The notes: generated from the sequence alone by a model not told the origin. A stretch of DNA of 48,168 bases from an uncultured Candidatus Melainabacteria bacterium (GCA_934754775.1 CAKVIM010000015.1:1-48168), one strand, 5' to 3'. Counted from the first letter of the stretch, positions 24,585 through 32,775 are shown. Made by a program: numbers and translations.

Positions 24585-25022
24585 TTCTTTTTTCATAACA
24601 ACATAAGGCAGGGCTTGAAAACCTGACTTTTTGTAAACATGAACTGCATGAAAATTATCCTCTTCAACCTCTAGCTTAAGCAAGGTTTGAGGATAATTTT
24701 TTTCTACAAATTTTATAAAATTTGAAATAATACCCATACCTCTGTAATTCGGTTTCAAATATAAATCCTCTAACCAAATGCAATTTTTACCAAATTCTGT
24801 AGAAAAACTTTTCGCAAGAATTGCATATCCTGCGATTTTATCAGCAACAAGGAGCATAAAACCTTCCAAAAACGGGTTATCACCGACACATGCATCAAAA
24901 TCTTTGTTAAAGATTTCTTTGCTTCCATTCGTTGAAACAGCTTCGGAAGAGTAAAACTCTTCCATCATCTTAAGCAATTCAGTTCTATCAGACTCTTCAA
25001 ATTTTCTTATAAAAATATTCAT
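24579..25022 (-). CDS. GNAT-family N-acetyltransferase
   Basis: I chose the ATG at 25022 (147 residues), since the longer frame starts inside the neighbouring gene and adds non-conserved sequence. The fold is GNAT: MNIFIRKFEESDRTELLKMM at the start, a central strand 'GYAILAKSFS...IWLEDLYLKPNYRGMGIISNFIKF', where RGMGI is the acetyl-CoA-binding R/Q-x-x-G-x-G/A site, and the final VEEDNFHAVHVYKKSGFQ. The substrate (small molecule or protein amine) is unknown. Only a weak GTGAG precedes the start. Confidence 0.88.
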   Translation of the reverse strand: MNIFIRKFEESDRTELLKMMEEFYSSEAVSTNGSKEIFNKDFDACVGDNPFLEGFMLLVADKIAGYAILAKSFSTEFGKNCIWLEDLYLKPNYRGMGIISNFIKFVEKNYPQTLLKLEVEEDNFHAVHVYKKSGFQALPYVVMKKEL

Positions 25023-25072
25023 AATACTCACTAATAAAATTTTGTACCCAACTGTAAAATTAGCAGAAAAGT

Positions 25073-26431
25073 TTATAAAGCACAAGAAAAGATAACATTT
25101 ATTAAATTTTTATAATATTGCTTTATATCATCATCCTGAATAGAATCTATAATTTCATTAAGATTAAAAATTTCATCAGAATAAGAAAGCAATTCAAGAT
25201 GTTTAGTCCATACTGAATCCGGTTCAGCAAAAATTTGTTCAAAACGCATCTTTATATCGTTCTTTTTAGTTTCCACTTCCATTTTCAAATCTTTTTCACT
25301 AAAAACATTTAAAAATTCGTAAAAATCCGTAAAATTTCCATTATTGTTTTCTGATGTTACCGTACAAAAGTTAGAATGATATTTTATTGGCACATTATTT
25401 TTCAAGCTTAATGGAATTAAAAACCCTTTTGTTTCTAATAAATATTTTTCTCTAAAATCTTTATCAGAATTCAAAATGCCAATCGCAATCTCTTCTATCA
25501 AACTTTCTTTTGTATTTGATGCCTTAGTTGGTATTTTCAATACTGCTTTATCAATTATTGCCGTATTATTAATAAATTGAGGACTATTAGTACGTGCGAA
25601 ATTACCATCTACAAATCTTGCCTTTAGATTTGGATTAATTCTCTTTAAAATATTTTTCTTATTATTATCAAAATATTCTCTAGTTGTAGTTAAGAATACT
25701 CTTGCACTAGAGTGTTGTAAATATTCTTCATAATATTTTTGCATATCATCTTGAGTGATATTTTTAATTTCTTCTTGCAACTCAGAAGCTGTTTTTAAAT
25801 CCTCTTTATCATACAAAATTTCATTTTTTTTATCTATTAAAGTATACTCTGGGGATTTTATAAATGCATTCAATTCCTTTTTTGCCGCTTGAAACTCTTC
25901 ATCTTTAATCTTCAAGCCAAATACATCTTTATTCATATCACTGATTTTATCTAATAAATCTTCCTCGCCTATTGCAGAAAGACTAAAACAAAAACTAGAA
26001 TTGACTATATCTGGATTTCGTTTATTTAAAAGCAAAAATAATAGTTTTTCTTTTAATAAATCATGTTTGTCATAATCATTGTTTTCGACAAGAATGGTAT
26101 ATATCGGGAGGCTAAATTCATCATCGTTGGAATTATCAAGTTCATTAACAAAAAGTTGTAGTTTTGTGTCAGGATATTCATAAACACGAATATTAGGTTT
26201 TGCTAATTGTTCACACGAATTATTTTTGTATATATAAGTAATCTCCTTGGCTGTTGATACTTGTTTAAAAGAAATATTATTATAATTGCATATTGCTTGT
26301 CCCAATTCACGACTTGGAAGCTCTACATTTCTTAGCACAAAACCCTCATTCGCAGAGATATTATATACTTTCGAATTACGAGCATAATTATTAAAATTAT
26401 CAAATTTTGCTTTATTTATCGATAATTGCAT
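25073..26431 (-). CDS. Degenerate M16-like (insulinase-fold) protein, tagged N-terminus
   Basis: The 452-residue protein follows the M16 peptidase plan loosely: an early 'RVYEYPDTKLQLFVNE' strand, 'EEFQAAKKELNAFI', 'NITQDDMQKYYEEYLQHSSARVFLTT' and a second half with 'FREKYLLETKGFLIPLSL', resembling the second domain of M16 proteins. The HxxEH zinc motif of active members is absent, so it should not be catalytic in the usual way. Residues 52-56 are ISFKQ, the same short tag as in other unknown proteins here. AAAGG lies 6 nt before the ATG. It is divergent from the HExxH gene. Confidence 0.65.
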   Translation of the reverse strand: MQLSINKAKFDNFNNYARNSKVYNISANEGFVLRNVELPSRELGQAICNYNNISFKQVSTAKEITYIYKNNSCEQLAKPNIRVYEYPDTKLQLFVNELDNSNDDEFSLPIYTILVENNDYDKHDLLKEKLLFLLLNKRNPDIVNSSFCFSLSAIGEEDLLDKISDMNKDVFGLKIKDEEFQAAKKELNAFIKSPEYTLIDKKNEILYDKEDLKTASELQEEIKNITQDDMQKYYEEYLQHSSARVFLTTTREYFDNNKKNILKRINPNLKARFVDGNFARTNSPQFINNTAIIDKAVLKIPTKASNTKESLIEEIAIGILNSDKDFREKYLLETKGFLIPLSLKNNVPIKYHSNFCTVTSENNNGNFTDFYEFLNVFSEKDLKMEVETKKNDIKMRFEQIFAEPDSVWTKHLELLSYSDEIFNLNEIIDSIQDDDIKQYYKNLINVIFSCAL

Positions 26432-26493
26432 AAAAAACCTTTTTACAACATGTATTTTAATTATATTTATTAATAAAAATTAAAACAAATAAA

Positions 26494-26511
26494 TTTGCTA
26501 TTACTAGCAAA
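26494..26511. promoter_or_regulatory. Perfect inverted repeat between divergent tagged genes
   Basis: TTTGCTA-TTAC-TAGCAAA is a perfect 7-bp palindrome with a 4-nt centre, lying in the 140-bp gap between the M16-like and HExxH genes. Its left half, TTTGCTATTAC, also occurs at 12289-12299. TTGCTA here is followed after 17 bp by TACAAA, a possible promoter. It may be an operator or simply a -35 region. Confidence 0.35.
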
Positions 26512-26559
26512 AATGTTTACAAAGTTTTACATATTCGCAAAATATTTCATTTTTAGTTT

Positions 26560-26565
26560 TATTAT
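26560..26565 (+). promoter_or_regulatory. Leaderless-type -10 of the HExxH gene
   Basis: TATTAT is 6 nt from the ATG at 26572, with no ribosome-binding site. No good -35 is seen at 17 bp, and the region is extremely AT-rich, so this may be chance. The alternative promoter TTGCTA-17-TACAAA (26495-26523) would give a leader of about 42 nt. Confidence 0.3.
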
Positions 26566-26571
26566 ATTATT

Positions 26572-27411
26572 ATGCAGAATTTGAATAATTACAGTTATTA
26601 TAAACCAAGTTTTAAGGCTGGACTTACAAAACAAATAAAACAAGATATCAACAATTGTGACATTTATAAAATATCAAACAAGTTAGAACATCTTGGAATT
26701 AAAAATGATTTTAAGGATAACAAAACCATTGCTTGGTGTTCATTGCAATGTATAAAGCTCATTGCAAAAATTAATAAGACATATCATACCAATTTAACAT
26801 TACCTAAAGGAATTTTTGTTGAAGATTTTAACAAATTAAATATAAACAGAAAAGACGCTCTTGGATTTATTAATTTATTACCAACTACATTATATAATAA
26901 CAAAAAAGATATTACATCTGAGAAAACAATATTTTTCAATGAATTCAAAGAAATGAATTATAAAAATGGGAATAAAATTTGGGATAACATTGATGGAGTT
27001 GCAGACACAAATTTTTACACAATGACATCTACTACAGATTTTTTTCTTGAAGTATTCCTACATGAATTTACGCATGTTATGCATGAAGGTAATATGATGA
27101 CAAAAATTAATGATAATTTAAAATTCATAAAAACTATTCTAAATATGCAAAAAGGTAAAAATTCATCCTTTAGTTTTTTACAACGAGAAATTTCTCAAAA
27201 AATTTGTCAATATGCAACAACTAATCAACTTGAAATGATAGCTTGCGACTTAACAAAACGGATTTTAAGTTGTATCTCCAAAGAAACATTACAACCTACT
27301 CACAATTTTTTAAAGAATAGTCCATATACAAAAAACTTCACATTGAAAAAATTATTCACTAATGGAAGCAAATTAGATATATTATTAAGAGATACTTGGA
27401 ATGGAAAATAA
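26572..27411 (+). CDS. Putative zinc metalloprotease with HExxH and N-terminal tag
   Basis: The 279-residue protein has no recognised family, but residues 164-168 are HEFTH, set in a hydrophobic helix (FLEVFLHEFTHVMHEG). This is the classical zinc peptidase motif, with another H171-E172 just after. E221 in 'QLEMIACDL' is placed like the third zinc ligand of gluzincins. The N-terminus shows the tag SFKAG at residues 13-17. Codon and base use is markedly AT-rich, like the divergent M16-like gene. There is no signal peptide. It may be a lineage-specific protease or a toxin-like enzyme; this is inference from one motif. Confidence 0.65.
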   Translation: MQNLNNYSYYKPSFKAGLTKQIKQDINNCDIYKISNKLEHLGIKNDFKDNKTIAWCSLQCIKLIAKINKTYHTNLTLPKGIFVEDFNKLNINRKDALGFINLLPTTLYNNKKDITSEKTIFFNEFKEMNYKNGNKIWDNIDGVADTNFYTMTSTTDFFLEVFLHEFTHVMHEGNMMTKINDNLKFIKTILNMQKGKNSSFSFLQREISQKICQYATTNQLEMIACDLTKRILSCISKETLQPTHNFLKNSPYTKNFTLKKLFTNGSKLDILLRDTWNGK

Positions 27412-27424
27412 ATTTTTGCTCCAC

Positions 27425-27448
27425 AAAAAAAGCAGCCTTTCGGCTGCT
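27425..27448 (-). terminator. Intrinsic terminator of tRNA-Gln
   Basis: AGCAGCC-TTTC-GGCTGCT forms a perfect 7-bp stem (27431-27448). On the minus strand it is followed by seven T (27425-27431), 7 nt past the CCA end of the tRNA. It also lies just after the stop of the convergent HExxH gene. Confidence 0.85.
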
Positions 27449-27454
27449 TTAATA

Positions 27455-27530
27455 TGGCTGGGACGGAAGGATTCGAACCTCCGAGATGGCTGGACCAAAA
27501 CCAGCTGCCTTACCACTTGGCGACGTCCCA
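27455..27530 (-). tRNA. tRNA-Gln (anticodon TTG)
   Basis: On the minus strand a complete 76-nt cloverleaf reads TGGGACG acceptor arm, D arm CGCCAAGTGGTAAGGC, anticodon stem CTGG/CCAG with loop TTTTGGT (anticodon TTG), T arm with GGTTCGAATCC, and an encoded CCA end (27455-27457). Confidence 0.97.
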
Positions 27531-27537
27531 TCAGACC

Positions 27538-27577
27538 GTTTCAAAAGCCCTGCGACCGTTTTAAAAGTCCCGCGACC
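27538..27577. repeat. Two tandem 20-bp repeats in the tRNA-Gln 5' leader
   Basis: Two adjacent copies (27538-27557 and 27558-27577) differ at three positions: GTTTCAAAAGCCCTGCGACC and GTTTTAAAAGTCCCGCGACC. A partial GACC precedes them. They lie between the promoter and the mature tRNA 5' end and would be in the precursor leader. Confidence 0.8.
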
Positions 27578-27596
27578 CTCTCCACATTTCTATAGT

Positions 27597-27619
27597 ATTA
27601 TATCAAGATTAAATGTCAA
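27597..27619 (-). promoter_or_regulatory. Promoter of tRNA-Gln
   Basis: The minus strand shows TGATATAAT, an extended -10 with perfect TATAAT at 27597-27602, and a perfect TTGACA at 27614-27619. These two boxes are only 11 bp apart, so they are not used together as -10 and -35; TTGACA with TACTAT 16 bp downstream is the alternative pair. Either fits transcription of the tRNA. Confidence 0.5.
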
Positions 27620-27631
27620 GATTATTTTTTC

Positions 27632-27664
27632 AAAACAAAAAGCCGGAACTAAAAATCCGGCTTT
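27632..27664 (-). terminator. Intrinsic terminator of the Gly/Met-rich protein gene
   Basis: AAAGCCGGA and TCCGGCTTT form a 9-bp stem (27639-27664), followed on the minus strand by a T-rich stretch (27632-27641). It lies about 30 bp after the stop of the gene at 27696. Confidence 0.8.
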
Positions 27665-27695
27665 ACACACTACTTTTTCACACTTACCTTCATAA

Positions 27696-28613
27696 TTATC
27701 TTGACATCTGCCACAAAACATCTGCTGCTAATGCCACCAAAGCTCCAATCTTACCAGCTCGTCCTGCACCTTTAATTCCTAAGCTTTTTACACCTGTCAA
27801 TTTTGCCGCACCAGCTGCTCCCAAACCGACAACATAACCTGTACCTAGAGCTGCTGCACCTTCAACAACTTTTTCTGTACCAGAACCGAGTTTTTTAACT
27901 CTTTCTTTACCGGCTTTATTGAAGATTCTTGTATCGTTTACATAACTCAAGACATCTTCTGCACTCATATCAGGATAATCTTCACCGTTGAAGCTCTTCC
28001 AGAAACCGTTTGAGAATGCTGATTCGCAATATTTTTTGATATCTTCATCCAAGTCTACCGGTTCACCGGCATTCTTAGAAATAATTGCTTGATAAATCTT
28101 TTTGATTTCACCGTTTACTGCAGCTCTAGGGTCTTTATCACCACAGCTGTTTTTAAAGTAATCATTGTATTTTGCGTACAAAGTTCTTTTTAATTTATCA
28201 TATTGTTCACAAACGCCTTGTGCATCACCTTCTCTGATTTTTTGAGCAAGTAATACAACATCTTCGTTCGTTGCGTTATCAACCATGCCTTTTTCAAACG
28301 CAGTTAAGTCATCACTAATATATGCATCTCTGTTAACCTGATTCTTGATGTTATGCATTGCACCGGCATGTTGTAATTGGTCACCTTCCATATCCATATA
28401 TGATTGGTTCATTTGACGCATATATGACGGATTGTACATTCCCATCATGCCACCCATTCCCATCATACCGCCCATACCCATTGAGTATGGAGAGTATCCG
28501 GACATTCCTGACATCATTGAGTCATAATATGATGAGCCATAAGCACCTGTACTACCAAGTCCTAATGTTCCTAATCCATAACCTATTGGATTTATGCCGT
28601 ATCCTACAGACAT
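27696..28613 (-). CDS. Gly/Met/Tyr-rich protein with glycine-zipper-like C-terminus, unknown function
   Basis: The 305-residue protein has a low-complexity N-terminus (about residues 1-75) of Gly, Met, Tyr and Ser with repeated MGMGGMMGM-type runs, a helical charged middle (about 90-240), and a C-terminal segment rich in Gly and Ala (about 250-298) with GxxxG spacings that resembles a membrane-inserting glycine zipper. There is no standard signal peptide. The ribosome-binding site AGGAGGT is strong. It is a single-gene unit with its own terminator. The layout suggests a surface, pore or self-assembling protein, but no family is recognised. No sigma-28 motif was found upstream. Confidence 0.78.
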   Translation of the reverse strand: MSVGYGINPIGYGLGTLGLGSTGAYGSSYYDSMMSGMSGYSPYSMGMGGMMGMGGMMGMYNPSYMRQMNQSYMDMEGDQLQHAGAMHNIKNQVNRDAYISDDLTAFEKGMVDNATNEDVVLLAQKIREGDAQGVCEQYDKLKRTLYAKYNDYFKNSCGDKDPRAAVNGEIKKIYQAIISKNAGEPVDLDEDIKKYCESAFSNGFWKSFNGEDYPDMSAEDVLSYVNDTRIFNKAGKERVKKLGSGTEKVVEGAAALGTGYVVGLGAAGAAKLTGVKSLGIKGAGRAGKIGALVALAADVLWQMSR

Positions 28614-28783
28614 AATGACCTCCTACTATACGCTTAGTTTGTTAACCTTTTACCTTACATATTAATAAAGTCTAACAAGAGAGTTAAATTGACTTTTTTA
28701 AATGCATTCTTAACAAAAGTTTACAATTTAAACTCAACTGCTTTTGTTGTATCATATAATAATAAGTTAGAATGGGAGTCAAA

Positions 28784-29509
28784 ATGAGGATAGAAGCAAA
28801 AAACTTAGTCAAAATATATGGCGATAGAAGCGTTGTTAACGATATTTCTTTCTATATGGATAAAGGTGAAGTTGTATGTCTTTTAGGACCAAACGGTGCC
28901 GGAAAAACCACAACTTTCTATATGATTGTAGGGTTAATCAAGCCAAATATGGGTAACGTATTTATTGACAACAAAGAAATTACGGATTGGCCGATGAACT
29001 TAAGAGCTAAAGAAGGCATCGGTTATCTTCCACAAGAAAACTCTATCTTTAGAAAGCTTACTGTAGAAGAAAACATCAAACTTGTTCTTGAAATGAACGA
29101 CAAGCTGACAGTAGATGAGAAGAAGAAAAAGCTTGAAGAACTTTTGACCGAATTTGGCGTTATGAAGCTTCGTAAAGCTCCTGCTGTAGCTCTATCCGGA
29201 GGTGAAAGACGACGTGTTGAAATTGCAAGAGCACTTGCTGCAAGTCCGGACTTTATGCTACTTGACGAACCGTTTGCCGGTATTGACCCTATTGCTATCG
29301 GAGAAATCAAAGACAATATCAGAAAGATTTCAGAAGAAAAAGGCTTAGGCGTTCTTATCACAGACCACAACCCGAAAGCCACACTATCTATTACAGATAG
29401 AGCATATGTAATTTTTGACGGCAAAATCAAGATTCAAGGTAAGAGTACAGATGTCGCAAACGACCCTGTTGCAAAAGAATTCTATCTTGGAAAGGACTTC
29501 AAGCTATAA
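28784..29509 (+). CDS. lptB: LPS export ABC transporter ATP-binding protein LptB
   Basis: LptB powers extraction of lipopolysaccharide from the inner membrane with LptF and LptG. I use the ATG at 28784, which has GGGAG 5 nt upstream; the in-frame ATG at 28772 overlaps that site. The 241-residue length equals the family norm. Motifs: Walker A GPNGAGKT (about 36-43), Q-loop GYLPQENSIFRKLTVEEN, signature LSGGERRR, Walker B FMLLDEPFAGIDP and the H-loop LITDHN. The permease gene starts 1 bp later. Confidence 0.95.
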   Translation: MRIEAKNLVKIYGDRSVVNDISFYMDKGEVVCLLGPNGAGKTTTFYMIVGLIKPNMGNVFIDNKEITDWPMNLRAKEGIGYLPQENSIFRKLTVEENIKLVLEMNDKLTVDEKKKKLEELLTEFGVMKLRKAPAVALSGGERRRVEIARALAASPDFMLLDEPFAGIDPIAIGEIKDNIRKISEEKGLGVLITDHNPKATLSITDRAYVIFDGKIKIQGKSTDVANDPVAKEFYLGKDFKL

Positions 29510-29510
29510 T

Positions 29511-30635
29511 ATGAAAAAACTTTTCACAGTTTACGACAGATATATTTTTACACAAGTTCTTATAACGACAATCGTTGCAATCCTGCTTTTCACAATCGTT
29601 TGGATAGCTCCTGAAATGCTGTTGAACACAATTAAAAAGATTCTTGAAGGAGCTTACACAGTAAAAACAGGCGTACTCGTTCTGATATACGAACTTCCAA
29701 AAATTTTAGGTAAAGCATTTCCTGTAGGCCTTTTATTAGGCTCACTTTTCACCTTCGATAAATTAAGCAAAGACTCAGAGTTAACAATATTTAGAGCTGT
29801 CGGAATGTCTTTTTCAAGAATTTTACGTCCATTGCTTGTTTTGAGTTTTATCGTAACATACCTTTGTTTCCTAACTTATGACAAATGGATTCCTTATTCT
29901 TGCGAAAAATTAGATGAAATCAAAGGCGGGCAAGTTTTAACCCAATATATTTATACAAAAAAAGATGAAAACGGACATCCTGAACAAGCTGTAATCGTTT
30001 CAAGATTTTTCCAAAATGAAATGAACGACGTTATTGTAATGAATTTTTCAAGGAAAGTTTTCAACGATTTGCACGGGCTGGAAAATATTCTGGTTGCAGA
30101 AGTCGGGCACAAAGGAGTTAACGCCGAAGGGGAACCGAGCTGGGTATTAGAAAACGTAACTTCTTATGATATTGATTCTGAAGGGATTTTCAAAAAAATA
30201 TCAAAGATGAAGCGTGCGGATATTCTTAACGGCGAAGATGCGAACGACGCTTACACAATAATGATTGATTCAACAAAAAAAGACAGGGATTTTAATAACA
30301 AAGACTTAAAACACTATGTAGACCTGCTTAAGAAAGAAAACTTGGACGAAGATTACAGATTGATGTACAACAAATATCTCCAAAGATTTTTCCACCCATT
30401 CGTATGCGTTCTTTTAGCAATCATGGGATGTTTACTCGGATTCAGCAAGCCGAGAGAACAAAGACTAATCGGGTTCACAATTGCTATCGGCTGTATATTT
30501 GTGTATTACATAACTCTGCCGTTCTTTGATTTACTGGCAGAAAAAGGTGTGCTGCACCCGCTTATAACCGCAGCGTTCCCTCCAACAGCATTCTTGTGTG
30601 CAATAATAGCATTCTACAAATCAAGGGATTTATAA
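29511..30635 (+). CDS. LptF/LptG-family LPS export permease
   Basis: The start at 29511 is one base after the lptB stop. The 374-residue protein (YjgP/YjgQ family) has N-terminal transmembrane helices (FTQVLITTIVAILLFTIVW and following, with PKILGKAFPVGLLLGSLF), the conserved SELTIFRAVGMS, a periplasmic jellyroll region, and C-terminal helices (FHPFVCVLLAIMGCLLGF). It works with LptB in lipopolysaccharide transport. Only one LptF/G gene is here, so the second subunit is elsewhere or the complex is a homodimer; F and G cannot be told apart from this sequence. Confidence 0.92.
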   Translation: MKKLFTVYDRYIFTQVLITTIVAILLFTIVWIAPEMLLNTIKKILEGAYTVKTGVLVLIYELPKILGKAFPVGLLLGSLFTFDKLSKDSELTIFRAVGMSFSRILRPLLVLSFIVTYLCFLTYDKWIPYSCEKLDEIKGGQVLTQYIYTKKDENGHPEQAVIVSRFFQNEMNDVIVMNFSRKVFNDLHGLENILVAEVGHKGVNAEGEPSWVLENVTSYDIDSEGIFKKISKMKRADILNGEDANDAYTIMIDSTKKDRDFNNKDLKHYVDLLKKENLDEDYRLMYNKYLQRFFHPFVCVLLAIMGCLLGFSKPREQRLIGFTIAIGCIFVYYITLPFFDLLAEKGVLHPLITAAFPPTAFLCAIIAFYKSRDL

Positions 30636-30636
30636 T

Positions 30637-31455
30637 ATGAAAAAACTTCTAATCTTATTGGCTATCGTTGTAATTGCAGTGCAAACAGCTTTCGCTGCAG
30701 CACTTACGGTAAATTATGATGACGGCATTTATCACATCATATTAAGCGGAGAAAAGATAAAAAAACAAGTTCAGTTCATATCTTCTCAAACACTTATCAC
30801 AAACAGAGAAGCTCACAACAAGTCTAACTCAATATTAACAATTAACACAGGTTTCTTTGACCCTAAAAACCAAAAGACTATCTCATATATAGTTAATGAC
30901 ACGCAAACAATCGAGGACCCTTTATTCAATGAAAATTTGATGTTAAACCCTGCATTAAGAGCAAACATGCAAAAAATCTTAAACAGAACAGAATTCCGGG
31001 TTTTAGATTGTGATGGGAAATTAAAATATGAGATTGCACAACATAACTCAAAAACAGACTTCATGTGCAACATCCAAACTTCAGCACAAGGCGGACCACA
31101 ACTATTACCGAATCTTAGACTTGAAGAAGAATTTTTTATTGTAAAAGATAAAGAAGGAAACGTAATAAGAGAATCTGCTTCTATGCTACACAAAGTTCCA
31201 CGCACATTAATCGGGATTAAAAACCTTGAGGGTGGCTCACAAGAAGCACACATATTTATCGTAACAAACGAGCACCCAATGGATATCTATGAAGCACGAG
31301 ACTTGTGTGCAAGTTATGGTCTGGATAGTGCTATGGCGTTTGATGGCGGAAGCTCTACGTCGCTTAATTATAAAAATATAAGCGTAGTATCAACTCAAAA
31401 TTCCGGAGATACAGGAAGAGCCCTAAAATCATTTATGATAATTAAACGCAAATAG
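30637..31455 (+). CDS. Exported phosphodiester glycosidase (NAGPA domain) protein
   Basis: The 272-residue product has a Sec signal peptide (KKLLILLAIVVIAVQTAFA, cleavage after AFA) and a NAGPA/phosphodiester glycosidase domain (PF09992). Markers are 'ILTINTGFFD', 'QTSAQGGPQLL', 'VPRTLIGIK' and the near-invariant AMAFDGGSSTSL followed by GRALKSFMII. The family removes sugars attached through phosphodiester links and occurs in envelope polysaccharide contexts. It begins 1 bp after the permease stop, so it belongs to the lptB operon; a role in lipopolysaccharide or cell-surface glycan processing is inferred from that. Confidence 0.9.
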   Translation: MKKLLILLAIVVIAVQTAFAAALTVNYDDGIYHIILSGEKIKKQVQFISSQTLITNREAHNKSNSILTINTGFFDPKNQKTISYIVNDTQTIEDPLFNENLMLNPALRANMQKILNRTEFRVLDCDGKLKYEIAQHNSKTDFMCNIQTSAQGGPQLLPNLRLEEEFFIVKDKEGNVIRESASMLHKVPRTLIGIKNLEGGSQEAHIFIVTNEHPMDIYEARDLCASYGLDSAMAFDGGSSTSLNYKNISVVSTQNSGDTGRALKSFMIIKRK

Positions 31456-31506
31456 ATATAAGTAAATCTTAGGTTGGATATACCTGCCTAACAAAATTGT
31501 TTATAA

Positions 31507-31542
31507 TAAAAAAGGTCGAGTGGTAATCCACTCGACCTTTTT
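31507..31542. terminator. Bidirectional intrinsic terminator between the lpt operon and rplJL
   Basis: AAAGGTCGAGTGG-TAAT-CCACTCGACCTTT is a perfect 13-bp stem (31511-31540) with A-run on one side and T-run on the other, so it can end transcription from both convergent operons. Confidence 0.92.
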
Positions 31543-31558
31543 AACAAATAATGTCAAA

Positions 31559-31933
31559 CTACTTGATTTCAACAGTAGCACCAGCAGCTTCAAGTTGTTT
31601 CTTGATAGCTTCTGCTTCTTCTTTCTTAACGCCTTCTTTGATAGCCTTAGGAGCACCATCAACTAAATCTTTAGCTTCTTTCAAACCAAGACCAGTGATA
31701 CCTCTAACTTCTTTAAGAACAGCGATTTTCTTATCAGCTGGAACAGAAGCCAAAACTACGTTTACTTCAGCATCAGCATCATCAGCAGGTGCAGCAGCTG
31801 CAGCAGGAGCAGCAGCAACAGCTACAGGAGCAGCAGCAGATACGCCGAATTTTTCTTCCATAGCCTTAACTAGTTCAGCAGCTTCTAATAAAGTTAATTT
31901 TTCAATTGATTCTAAAATTGCTTCAATACTCAT
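31559..31933 (-). CDS. rplL: 50S ribosomal protein L7/L12
   Basis: L7/L12 forms the flexible stalk that recruits translation factors. The 124-residue protein has the N-terminal dimerisation part ([21 protein letters not shown]), an Ala/Pro/Val hinge at about 35-52 and the conserved C-terminal domain ([20 protein letters not shown]). AAAAGGAG precedes the ATG. It follows rplJ by 73 bp in the usual order. Confidence 0.98.
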   Translation of the reverse strand: MSIEAILESIEKLTLLEAAELVKAMEEKFGVSAAAPVAVAAAPAAAAAPADDADAEVNVVLASVPADKKIAVLKEVRGITGLGLKEAKDLVDGAPKAIKEGVKKEEAEAIKKQLEAAGATVEIK

Positions 31934-32006
31934 TTTTTTCTCCTTTTATTCTAATTTTGAGTTGTAATACATTTTAAAGTTTTAGGTAAATATTACCTGA
32001 GTCTGC

Positions 32007-32528
32007 TTATGCAGATTTTTGATCTCTAACAGCTGCAACAGCTCTAACAAGAGATGACATAACAGCGTTGACAGAGTTTGCGATACCAGATGCAGGTGAG
32101 TTGATACAACCAAGCATTTTTGCGTAAAGTTCTTCTCTTGATGGAAGATTTGCAAGTGCTTTTGCATCTTCTGCTGACATTAATTGTCCGTCCATTGCAG
32201 CAGCGATGATTTCACCTTTCTTTGTATCTTTGATAAATTTAGATAAAGCCTTAGCAGGTGCTACCTGATCAGTAAAACCAAATGCAATAGCGATTGGTCC
32301 TTTTAATGTTTCAGCTAACACTTCGTAAGGAGTGCCCTTGATAGCGATTTTTGCAAGAGTGTTCTTAGTAACCATGTAGTCGCCACCATCTTTTTGAAGT
32401 GCACGTCTAAGGTTAGTAATTTCTTCTACGCTTAAACCCTTGTATTCGGTAACAATTGCAACTTGTGCTTTATCAATTTTTTCTTTGATAAGAGCTACCT
32501 TATCATTTTTGAAAGCTTTTGTTGACAT
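32007..32528 (-). CDS. rplJ: 50S ribosomal protein L10
   Basis: L10 anchors the L7/L12 dimers to the ribosome. The 173-residue length is standard; typical blocks are KIDKAQVAIVTEYKGLSVEE, LRRALQKDGGDYMVTKNTL and GPIAIAFGF. AAAGGAG precedes the ATG. rplK and rplA, often upstream, are absent; a glycosyltransferase gene lies there instead. The operon has its own promoter and a leader of about 200 nt with an attenuator-like hairpin, consistent with L10-L12 autoregulation known in other bacteria. Confidence 0.97.
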   Translation of the reverse strand: MSTKAFKNDKVALIKEKIDKAQVAIVTEYKGLSVEEITNLRRALQKDGGDYMVTKNTLAKIAIKGTPYEVLAETLKGPIAIAFGFTDQVAPAKALSKFIKDTKKGEIIAAAMDGQLMSAEDAKALANLPSREELYAKMLGCINSPASGIANSVNAVMSSLVRAVAAVRDQKSA

Positions 32529-32585
32529 TTTTTGCTCCTTTGTTATATTAATTTCGGATTAGTTTTTCCGATCGACCTATATACT

Positions 32586-32620
32586 AAAAAAGATTTCGCA
32601 ATCTTTATAATCGCAAAATC
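32586..32620 (-). promoter_or_regulatory. Attenuator-like hairpin in the rplJ leader
   Basis: On the minus strand GATTTTGCGAT pairs with ATTGCGAAATC over 11 bp (two G-U pairs) around a 7-nt loop (32592-32620), followed at once by six T (32586-32591). It lies between the promoter and the rplJ start, where a transcription attenuator would sit. Confidence 0.6.
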
Positions 32621-32736
32621 CAATACAAACCTTTTAAATAAAAATGCTATTTACTTTTTTGTTTTCGGATAATCTCGGCTAGCCTTTTATGATTAAATCC
32701 TAACATAGGATACTAACTGTCTGCGATTATGTTTCC

Positions 32737-32765
32737 AATTTATCAGAAGCAAAATCCGTTGTCAA
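32737..32765 (-). promoter_or_regulatory. Promoter of rplJ-rplL
   Basis: Perfect TTGACA (32760-32765), 17 bp, TAAATT (32737-32742) on the minus strand. The predicted start is near 32730, about 200 nt before rplJ, leaving room for the L10 leader structure. Confidence 0.7.
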
Positions 32766-32775
32766 TAGTTTGTAA

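Noticed and set aside
29415..29510. N-terminal extension of the LptF/G-type permease into lptB
   Set aside because: The extension overlaps the lptB coding end in another frame; the ATG at 29511, one base after the lptB stop, matches the family N-terminus.
31551..31967. Plus-strand reading frame rich in Ala, Ser and Thr opposite rplL
   Set aside because: It is a shadow of the Ala-rich L7/L12 gene; the composition follows from the opposite strand.
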